NCBI GenBank assembly: GCA_030145265.1
Contig: JAQYWA010000141.1
Location: 1 to 5,873, forward strand
Source: Desulfuromonas sp.
GTDB lineage: Bacteria > Desulfobacterota > Desulfuromonadia > Desulfuromonadales > Trichloromonadaceae
Direction: 5' to 3'
Length of the DNA: 5,873 nt
The notes under the pieces were generated by a model. It did not search any database, had not been told where the DNA came from, and worked only from the letters and a program-made list of their open reading frames with translations. The translations under genes were made by a program, and so were the position numbers. Positions 1-4,660 of the stretch are shown piece by piece (the stretch's first letter is position 1; each line of letters starts with the position of its first letter).

Positions 1-441
1 CGTCAGCATTGGGAAGTTAATATTCTTGATCAAGTCCGCAAGCAATACCCCCCCGGCCAGAGGGACCATCAGTCCTCCGGCACCCTCGATAATCAGATAA
101 TCATGTCGGCCCGCCAGTGTTCTGGCCGCTTCGGCGAGCAGACCGCAATCGATGCGGACGCTTTCCTTCTCGGCGGCTACCGAAGGGGCCAGCGGCGCCC
201 GAAGGCGATAGGGGGTAATCAGTTCCGGTTCGTCGTCACTGGCGGCCGCCCATTGCAGCAGGCGTCCGTCACGGCCAAGGTCCTCCGGATTTTCAATGCC
301 TGATTCCACGGGTTTCATCACCCCGACGTCCAACCCTCGCCGGCGCAGAAACAGTGCCAGCGCTGCTGAGACCAGGGTTTTGCCAACCCCCGTATCGGTT
401 CCGGTAACGAATAATCCCTTGGTCTTGTCAGCAGCAGCCAT
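1..441 (-). CDS. bioD: Dethiobiotin synthetase, 3' part outside the window
   Basis: ATP-dependent cytosolic enzyme that carboxylates 7,8-diaminopelargonate and closes the ureido ring to give dethiobiotin, the substrate of BioB. The first 147 codons are present; the family is usually about 220-240 residues, so roughly the last third lies beyond the left edge. Visible motifs are the P-loop GTDTGVGKT (residues 14-22), VMKPVESG (41-48, with Lys43 and Ser47 in the positions of the substrate-binding Lys and Ser), YRLRAPLAPSVAA (78-90), and EGAGGLMVP (119-127), which carries the second nucleotide and metal-binding loop. The ATG at 441-439 lies inside the end of bioB, 14 bases before that gene's stop ends, so the two are translationally coupled. 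A GGAG sits 10 bases upstream, still within bioB. No frame disruption is seen. The identification is firm; only completeness downstream is unknown. Confidence 0.95.
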   Translation of the reverse strand, partial: MAAADKTKGLFVTGTDTGVGKTLVSAALALFLRRRGLDVGVMKPVESGIENPEDLGRDGRLLQWAAASDDEPELITPYRLRAPLAPSVAAEKESVRIDCGLLAEAARTLAGRHDYLIIEGAGGLMVPLAGGVLLADLIKNINFPMLT

Positions 442-1414
442 TGGTTTCAATCTCCAGATCTTTAAACATTTGCAGGTCATCATCCGTGTTTCGGCCACAG
501 GTTGTCAAATAATTACCGACCATGGTCCCGCTGGCTCCGGCCATAAACATCCACGATTGCAGGTCTCGCAGATTCTGTAGGCGCCCACCGCAGACGCTGA
601 TCCTCTTTTGGGGGAGCAGGTAGCGGAAGAGGGCGATGATGCGCACACAATCCATCGGCGTCAGGTAAGAGCTCCCCTCGAGAGGGGTCCCCGCGATGGG
701 ATTCAGGAAATTCAAAGGCACCGAGTCGACGTCCAGATCCCGGAGCGTCATGGCTAACTCCACTCTTTGCACGAGGGATTCGCCGAGGCCGAATATCCCT
801 CCGCAACAGACTTTCATGCCCGCTCGTTTGGCCACTTGCACCGTTTCGACATCCTCGTCGTAGGCGTGGGTCGAACAGACCTGGGGGAAGAAGGACCGAG
901 CCGTTTCAAGGTTGTGATGATAGGTTGCGCAGCCCGCATCGGCCAGCGCATGCGCTGTCAGGTCATCGAGAATACCCAGTGATGCCGAGGGGGCAATGCG
1001 GGTGGTGGCACGAATTTCCCGAATGGCCGCAAGCAGGCGGTCAAATTCGTCCCCCGGAGAAACCCGGGTGCCGCTGGTGACAATGCCGTAACAGTGGGAA
1101 CCTTCTTTCTCGGCAGTGATGGCTCCCGCCACAATCTCTTCAGTGGACTTGAGTGCATACACGGGCGTCTGGGCATTGTGATGCGATGACTGCGCACAAA
1201 AAGCGCAGTTTTCGGCGCAGCGTCCGGACTTTGCATTAATGATCGAGCAGAGTTCTGCCCGGCTACCGAAAGCTTTCTCGCGCAGGTCATGAGCGCCGGC
1301 GAGGATAAAACTCAGGTTTGCGCCCGTTGCCTGCAGTATGGCAAGTGCTTCCGTTTCGGTAAGCGCTTTATTGACCTTTGCTTTTTGCAGAATTGTGTGA
1401 ACTAAGGAAACCAT
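428..1414 (-). CDS. bioB: Biotin synthase (radical SAM), possible anaerobic type II variant
   Basis: Inserts sulfur into dethiobiotin to make biotin, the last step of the pathway. The protein has 328 residues (E. coli BioB has 346). The radical-SAM motif CAENCAFC places Cys66, Cys70 and Cys73 on the [4Fe-4S] cluster that cleaves S-adenosylmethionine. Other family blocks are YHHNLET (165-171), KVCCGGIFGLGE (201-212), SVPLNFL (231-237) and FMAGASG (290-296). The start at 1414 is preferred because AGGAGG lies 4 bases upstream (1419-1424). A longer frame begins at 1474, but the -10 box of the promoter falls inside that extension. Judged by eye against E. coli BioB, Cys97 is kept (Cys108) and Cys188 is kept with an extra neighbour (Cys203, Cys204). 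Cys128 is replaced by Ser143, and the Arg260 region reads RISVCGGR with a new Cys275. This suggests a different auxiliary iron-sulfur cluster. The C-terminus ends Cys-Cys in the overlap with bioD. Confidence 0.96.
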   Translation of the reverse strand: MVSLVHTILQKAKVNKALTETEALAILQATGANLSFILAGAHDLREKAFGSRAELCSIINAKSGRCAENCAFCAQSSHHNAQTPVYALKSTEEIVAGAITAEKEGSHCYGIVTSGTRVSPGDEFDRLLAAIREIRATTRIAPSASLGILDDLTAHALADAGCATYHHNLETARSFFPQVCSTHAYDEDVETVQVAKRAGMKVCCGGIFGLGESLVQRVELAMTLRDLDVDSVPLNFLNPIAGTPLEGSSYLTPMDCVRIIALFRYLLPQKRISVCGGRLQNLRDLQSWMFMAGASGTMVGNYLTTCGRNTDDDLQMFKDLEIETNGCC

Positions 1415-1439
1415 AAATCCTCCTAGCTGTTTCGACGTG

Positions 1440-1467
1440 ATTATAGGGGTTTGAAATTGGTTGTCAA
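1440..1467 (-). promoter_or_regulatory. Consensus sigma-70 promoter of the bioBD operon
   Basis: On the minus strand TTGACA (1467-1462) and TATAAT (1445-1440) are both perfect consensus hexamers, separated by 16 bp. Transcription should begin near 1433, giving a leader of about 20 nt before the bioB ATG at 1414 with its AGGAGG site. A second TTGACA at 1474-1469 is too far from this -10 box. A promoter this close to consensus would be strong unless repressed, which fits the operator-like repeat covering its -35 box. Confidence 0.85.
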
Positions 1468-1491
1468 CTGTCAATTTGTCCAGGTTTACAA
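1461..1491. promoter_or_regulatory. Candidate BirA (biotin repressor) operator
   Basis: On the minus strand the half-site TTGTAAACC (1491-1483) matches the E. coli BirA half-operator at all nine positions. The other arm AGTTGACAA (1469-1461) matches GGTTTACAA at seven of nine. The spacer is 13 bp, against 16 in the E. coli bio operator; operator spacing is known to differ between taxa. The right arm lies over the -35 box of the bioB promoter (1462-1467), so bound biotinyl-AMP-BirA would block RNA polymerase. The gene context supports the call. The short spacer and imperfect arm are the weak points. Confidence 0.6.
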
Positions 1492-1506
1492 GCGTATCGT
1501 TAATCC

Positions 1507-1524
1507 ATTACCAAAATATGTAAT
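1507..1524. repeat. Short AT-rich inverted repeat in the divergent bioB/XRE intergenic region
   Basis: ATTAC (1507-1511) and GTAAT (1520-1524) form a perfect 5-bp inverted repeat with an 8-bp AT-rich centre. It lies 18 bp upstream of the -35 box proposed for the first XRE-cupin gene. XRE regulators usually bind short dyads like this, so it could be an autoregulatory operator. Arms this short also occur often by chance in AT-rich DNA. Confidence 0.25.
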
Positions 1525-1541
1525 AAAATTCCCATATCGTA

Positions 1542-1570
1542 TTGACAGCTTATTGTGTGAGTGGTAAAAC
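1542..1570 (+). promoter_or_regulatory. Likely sigma-70 promoter of the XRE-cupin/TPR gene cluster
   Basis: TTGACA (1542-1547) is a perfect -35 hexamer. TAAAAC (1565-1570), 17 bp downstream, matches the -10 consensus at four of six positions. Transcription would start near 1577, about 26 nt before the ATG at 1603. TATTCT at 1573-1578 is a possible alternative -10 box but would need a 25-bp spacer. No promoter-like site was seen in the short gaps before the next two genes, so this may drive all three. Confidence 0.55.
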
Positions 1571-1602
1571 AGTATTCTATTTGCACGCATTGTGGGGTGG
1601 CT

Positions 1603-2169
1603 ATGGTTAAAAGACTGATTGGCAAGAAACTTAAGGCAACGCGCCTTAAAAACGACATGACCATCCAGGAACTGGCTGACCGCTCCAAAGTGTCATCCAA
1701 TATGATTTCCCGGATCGAACGTGGGTTGACGGTTCCGTCCGTTGAAATCCTGATGAAGTTGGCAAATGCCTTCGGCATGAGCATTAACTTTTTCGTCGCA
1801 GAGGCAGAAAAAGGGTCTACCGTGGTCTTTACCCCAAGCGGGCAGGGCGAGCCGATCTTTTTCTTTGAGGACAAGCACCAGATCACCAGTTTGACGCAGG
1901 GGATACGCGATCCGAATTTTGCCGTTTTTTACGATACACTCGAAAAAGACTGCAGCAGCGGCGAAGGGGGGATGATTCACACCGGAGAGGAGTTCGCCCT
2001 GGTGCTTGAGGGCCGGCTCGAATTCGCCATCAACGGTGATCACTATGTGCTTGAAAAGGGCGATTCGCTGACCTTCAAGGCCTCTCTTCCGCATACATGG
2101 AAAAATGTCAACGACGGCCAAACCGTGGTGATGTGGGTAGTGTCACCGGCCCCGAATCTGGCCCATTGA
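1603..2169 (+). CDS. XRE-family regulator with C-terminal cupin domain (first of tandem pair)
   Basis: A 188-residue cytosolic transcription regulator. An XRE helix-turn-helix occupies about residues 8-66, with recognition region SSNMISRIERGLTVPSVEIL. A cupin_2 sensor domain follows at about 110-183: HTGEEFALVLEGRLEF (126-141), EKGDSLTFKA (151-160) and LPHTW (162-166), with His126, Glu129/Glu130 and His164 as possible metal or ligand contacts. This architecture resembles the PuuR/SutR-type regulators, which sense small metabolites; the ligand here cannot be read. The ATG at 1603 is preferred over an in-frame GTG at 1561 because the homology and the alignment with the downstream paralog begin there. 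With this start both proteins have exactly 188 residues. The GTG also lies inside the promoter. The ribosome site (GGGGTGG, 1594-1600) is mediocre. A paralog follows after 40 bases. Autoregulation is likely but inferred. Confidence 0.9.
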   Translation: MVKRLIGKKLKATRLKNDMTIQELADRSKVSSNMISRIERGLTVPSVEILMKLANAFGMSINFFVAEAEKGSTVVFTPSGQGEPIFFFEDKHQITSLTQGIRDPNFAVFYDTLEKDCSSGEGGMIHTGEEFALVLEGRLEFAINGDHYVLEKGDSLTFKASLPHTWKNVNDGQTVVMWVVSPAPNLAH

Positions 2170-2183
2170 CAGACAGATTCGGG
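2151..2183 (+). repeat. Perfect 10-bp inverted repeat spanning the stop of the first XRE gene
   Basis: CCCGAATCTG (2151-2160) and CAGATTCGGG (2174-2183) are exact reverse complements around a 13-nt loop that contains the TGA stop at 2167-2169. In RNA this gives a 10-bp stem just before the AGGGAG ribosome site (2197-2202) of the second regulator. No T-run follows, so it is not a standard intrinsic terminator. It could tune mRNA stability or the ratio of the two proteins, or act as a DNA dyad. Confidence 0.6.
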
Positions 2184-2209
2184 TTCGGTTGAGACCAGGG
2201 AGACGATTA

Positions 2210-2776
2210 ATGAAGATAAAGAAGATAGTCGGCAAAAAACTTAAATCGATCCGTCTCAAGCGGGACATGACAATTCAGGATCTGGCCGAAAAATCAAAGG
2301 TTTCATCCAATATGATTTCTCGGATAGAAAGGGGGCTGACGATCCCCTCGGTGGAAATCCTGATGAAGCTTGCGGGCGTGTTTGACAAAAGCATCAACTA
2401 TTTTGTCGAAGAGGTCACCACGACCCACGAGGTTGTTTGCACCTCGCCTGGCCAGCGCGACAAAACGGTCTATGACGACGAGCATAATATGCACACGGAA
2501 TCCTTTACTTCGGGACTCCGAGACCCGCAATTCATGTCGTTTTTCTGTACGGTACAAAAAGGCGGGACAAGTGGAGTCCAAAACATGTATCATCCCGGCG
2601 ACGAACTGATTTATGTTCTCGAGGGGAAACTTGAAGTGAATATCGCCGGTGAACAGCACCTCCTTAAGTCAGGCGACAGCATCTCTTTTAAGTCTCACCT
2701 GCCGCATCGCTGGGACAATGTCGGCGACGACGACGCCAAGGTAATCTGGACCCTTTCTCCGTTCACCACGATCTGA
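2210..2776 (+). CDS. XRE-family regulator with C-terminal cupin domain (second of tandem pair)
   Basis: A 188-residue paralog of the preceding gene, with the same layout: helix-turn-helix at about residues 9-67 and a cupin_2 domain at about 110-184. The helix-turn-helix core SKVSSNMISRIERGLT-PSVEILMKLA differs from its neighbour at one position (Ile for Val), while the segment between the domains (about 70-105) has diverged. Cupin landmarks are HPGDELIYVLEGKLEV (128-143), KSGDSISF (153-160) and LPHRW (164-168), with His128, Asp131, Glu132 and His166 as candidate ligand or metal residues. The ATG at 2210 has AGGGAG 7 bases upstream; a TTG-initiated longer frame from 2189 would absorb that site and is unlikely. 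The gene probably arose by tandem duplication. Shared recognition helices imply overlapping operator choice, and heterodimers are conceivable; both points are inference. Transcription likely continues into the TPR gene. Confidence 0.9.
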   Translation: MKIKKIVGKKLKSIRLKRDMTIQDLAEKSKVSSNMISRIERGLTIPSVEILMKLAGVFDKSINYFVEEVTTTHEVVCTSPGQRDKTVYDDEHNMHTESFTSGLRDPQFMSFFCTVQKGGTSGVQNMYHPGDELIYVLEGKLEVNIAGEQHLLKSGDSISFKSHLPHRWDNVGDDDAKVIWTLSPFTTI

Positions 2777-2789
2777 AAGTTTGTAAGTC

Positions 2790-4049
2790 ATGGGTTTTTT
2801 TAAAAAGCTTTTCGCTGGCGGCGACTCGCTATCGGCCATGAACCGAGCCGTGCGACAACAGCGCTGGGCCGATGTTCTGCGCGAAAGTGAGTGCATCGAG
2901 CATGACAAATTGCCTGGGCACATCGCTGACGAGCTCGGTTCGATGATTGAACTTGCCGGCAACCGGTTGGCCGAAATCAACCTCGTCGAAGGTGAAGCCT
3001 GCCTCAGGTCAGGCGAAAACGAGCGGGCCGACGAGCACTTCAAGCTGGCGGCGCAGCATGCCCGTACCGAGGATCTGAAGCAACGTGCCGAGCAGTTGCT
3101 CAAGGATGCTCGAAGCCCTTCGGCCCAGGCTGTTGTGCCATCCTCTGTCGCCGGCGGTTGCTGCTCCAGCGGTTGCCAGTCGGATTCCCTTGACGACGCA
3201 GATGAAACCGTCTCCTGGGACATGGAAACACGGCTCGAATTGGCATTGTCGTCTTATCCGCCCGAGTGGATGGAGCGGTATATAGGGACCGGAATCGAAT
3301 TCAAGCAGGCGTTGCTGATGTCCCATGATGGCCTTCTCGGCGAGGCCTTGGCTGGATTCGAAGCCGTCCCCGATTCCGCCAGGGATGATCTGTTTTATTT
3401 CGAGCGGGGTTCCCTGCAGGTCAGGATGAATGATCAAGGCAGGGGACGTAAAGACCTGACGCGAGCCATTGAGCTCAATCCCCGGCACGAACTCGCCATG
3501 GAAACACTGGTGTCTCTCGATCTGGCATCTCGGAACTTGCCTGCTGCGGAAACCCGTCTTCAGTCAATGCTTTCAGCTGGAATCGCACCTGCTTTCTGTT
3601 ATAGCCGTCTGGCGATGATCTGCGCCGGTAGAGACGATGAGGCCGCAGCTGTCAGCTATGGCGAAAAGGCCCTCGCTGCTGGCCCGGTCGATATGGAAAC
3701 ACTGGTGCTGCAAGCGTCCCTGCTGGAGAAGGACGGGCGCCTTGAAGAAACCGAAGCGCTGCTGGCGAGTCTTCCGGGGGGTGGTTGCGGCGGAGGCGCC
3801 CACGTCCTGCTTGCGGAATATTGGCTGAGACAGGGAAAATCATTGGAAAAAGCCCTGGAATCATTCAAAGGAACTAGTCGCCAGGATCCGGGGAATCTTC
3901 GCTGGCCGCTACGAATCGCACAGACCTACCTGGCTCTCGGGTGGCACAAGGAAGGTCAGGCCATGATGAAAAAAGTGCTCTCAGTCCCAGATCTCGACGA
4001 TATTCTACGGCAGGAAGCCGAAGAAATCCTCGATTTTTACGGTAAGTAG
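2790..4049 (+). CDS. TPR-repeat protein with Cys-rich linker
   Basis: A 419-residue, mostly helical protein with no enzymatic motif that I recognise; its function is unknown. No signal peptide is evident. The N-terminus MGFFKKLFAGG is short, basic and amphipathic, and might touch the membrane. Residues about 20-108 form helical repeats. A flexible linker (about 109-140) carries GGCCSSGC with Cys124, Cys125 and Cys129. Several TPR-like units follow from about 165 to 415; the best is RKDLTRAIELNP (220-231), and others lie near 284-300 and 352-370. A second glycine-rich spot, LPGGGCGGG, holds Cys333. The gene starts 13 bases after the second XRE-cupin gene and so probably shares its operon, but its ribosome site is poor (only GTAAG near the ATG). 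A run of seven T at 2795-2801 follows the start. TPR proteins usually act as assembly or adaptor proteins; a partner for the upstream regulators is possible but not shown. There is no terminator before the next promoter. Confidence 0.85.
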   Translation: MGFFKKLFAGGDSLSAMNRAVRQQRWADVLRESECIEHDKLPGHIADELGSMIELAGNRLAEINLVEGEACLRSGENERADEHFKLAAQHARTEDLKQRAEQLLKDARSPSAQAVVPSSVAGGCCSSGCQSDSLDDADETVSWDMETRLELALSSYPPEWMERYIGTGIEFKQALLMSHDGLLGEALAGFEAVPDSARDDLFYFERGSLQVRMNDQGRGRKDLTRAIELNPRHELAMETLVSLDLASRNLPAAETRLQSMLSAGIAPAFCYSRLAMICAGRDDEAAAVSYGEKALAAGPVDMETLVLQASLLEKDGRLEETEALLASLPGGGCGGGAHVLLAEYWLRQGKSLEKALESFKGTSRQDPGNLRWPLRIAQTYLALGWHKEGQAMMKKVLSVPDLDDILRQEAEEILDFYGK

Positions 4050-4071
4050 CTGATAATTCATAAATATCCTA

Positions 4072-4099
4072 TTGACAGCTGTCCTTTGTAAAGTATAGT
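4072..4099 (+). promoter_or_regulatory. Sigma-70 promoter of the IHF-like gene
   Basis: TTGACA (4072-4077) is a perfect -35 hexamer, and TATAGT (4094-4099) matches five of six at the -10 position, with a 16-bp spacer. The -35 box lies in a 10-bp palindrome GACAGCTGTC (4074-4083) that could serve as an operator. Transcription near 4106 would leave a leader of about 70 nt. Confidence 0.75.
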
Positions 4100-4125
4100 C
4101 TAGCGAAAGCTTAAGATATTGCTTT

Positions 4126-4158
4126 ACCCTGTTTGCGGGGTTTGGCTGCATGCAGGGT
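4126..4158 (+). promoter_or_regulatory. Structured leader with two competing hairpins before the IHF-like gene
   Basis: ACCCTG (4126-4131) can pair with CGGGGT (4136-4141) around a 4-nt loop, using one G-U pair. It can instead pair exactly with CAGGGT (4153-4158). A self-complementary CTGCATGCAG (4146-4155) overlaps the second arm. The AGGGAGG ribosome site begins at 4167, so switching between these folds could alter access to it. This is read by eye without energy calculation. Confidence 0.35.
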
Positions 4159-4177
4159 GTTACCTCAGGGAGGCGTT

Positions 4178-4456
4178 ATGAACAAGTCGGAACTTGTGGA
4201 AAGCCTGGCCAACAAGAAAAATCTGACTTACAAAAAATCCGAGGAGATCATCAATCTCATCTTCGACTCAATGACTGAGACGCTGGTTGAAGGCGGACGG
4301 ATTGAGATTCGTGGTTTCGGGAGTTTTGTAGTCAAGGATTACAAAGCGTACATGGGGCGCAACCCCAAGACAGGTGAAGTAATCCAGGTCCACCCCAAAA
4401 AACTTCCCTTTTTTAAGGTCGGCAAAGAGCTCCGCGAACGCGTCAATCAAGAGTAA
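4178..4456 (+). CDS. ihfB: Integration host factor beta-like / HU-family DNA-binding protein
   Basis: A 92-residue nucleoid-associated protein of the HU/IHF family that bends DNA as a dimer and assists recombination, replication and sigma-54 or other looping-dependent transcription. It is full length for the family (90-100 residues). The N-terminal helices (MNKSELVESLA, 1-11) are followed by RIEIRGFGSF (41-50), the family signature region, and the arm tip GRNPKTGE (60-67), in which Pro63 is the DNA-intercalating proline. The C-terminus is LPFFKVGKELRERVN (76-90). The RIEIRGFGSF and GKELRERVN segments resemble IhfB more than HU, but a homodimeric HU-like role cannot be excluded without the rest of the genome. 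The ATG at 4178 has AGGGAGG 4 bases upstream; a TTG-initiated frame from 4133 is rejected. It appears monocistronic, with its own promoter and intrinsic terminator. Confidence 0.92.
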   Translation: MNKSELVESLANKKNLTYKKSEEIINLIFDSMTETLVEGGRIEIRGFGSFVVKDYKAYMGRNPKTGEVIQVHPKKLPFFKVGKELRERVNQE

Positions 4457-4501
4457 TCCGTCGGCTGATATCTTCAACTGACTGTAATCATGTCCGTCAT
4501 A

Positions 4502-4536
4502 TGCCCGAGGATTGAATTTAATCTTCGGGCATTTTT
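4502..4536 (+). terminator. Intrinsic terminator of the IHF-like gene
   Basis: TGCCCGAGGATT (4502-4513) pairs with AATCTTCGGGCA (4520-4531) over 12 positions with a single G-U pair and a 6-nt loop, followed directly by five T (4532-4536). It lies 45 bases after the stop codon. The opposite strand lacks a T-run after the stem, so termination is mainly for plus-strand transcripts. Confidence 0.92.
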
Positions 4537-4644
4537 GTAAGCAAAACGCCCCCATCCCGACGTGTTTGTGAAATAATACGACATATCAACACATTAAACG
4601 ATCGGCCAGTTCGCCTTGCCAGGTCTTGAAGTTAAGGACTTTCT

Positions 4645-4660
4645 TGGCACGAATATTGTT
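4645..4660 (+). promoter_or_regulatory. Possible sigma-54 (RpoN) promoter, -12 element imperfect
   Basis: TTGGCACG (4644-4651) matches the sigma-54 -24 element exactly. It is followed by 4 bases and TTGTT (4656-4660), where the consensus is TTGCW. The GG (4646-4647) and the -12 position are spaced correctly with 10 bases between, but the conserved GC is GT. Transcription would begin near 4671, within the gene-free stretch and about 400 bases before the outer-membrane gene. The -12 mismatch is a real weakness. Confidence 0.35.

Noticed and set aside
1415..1474. 20-codon upstream extension of bioB starting at 1474
   Set aside because: The consensus -10 box (1440-1445) lies inside it, and AGGAGG stands 4 bases before the ATG at 1414; family alignment also starts near there.
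1561..1602. GTG-initiated extension of the first XRE-cupin protein
   Set aside because: It overlaps the predicted -10 region, has no ribosome site, and the paralog aligns only from the Met at 1603.
1500..2121. Minus-strand ORFs opposite the first XRE-cupin gene
   Set aside because: Antisense shadows of a clear coding region, with no ribosome sites or recognisable domains.
2189..2209. TTG-initiated extension of the second XRE-cupin protein
   Set aside because: It would place the AGGGAG ribosome site inside the gene; the ATG at 2210 is ideally spaced.
2795..2806. T7A5 homopolymer run just after the TPR start as a slippage site
   Set aside because: No overlapping alternative frame of useful length follows, so programmed slippage has no evident product.
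4133..4177. TTG-initiated extension of the IHF-like protein
   Set aside because: The HU/IHF family begins at the MNKSELV Met, and AGGGAGG immediately precedes it.
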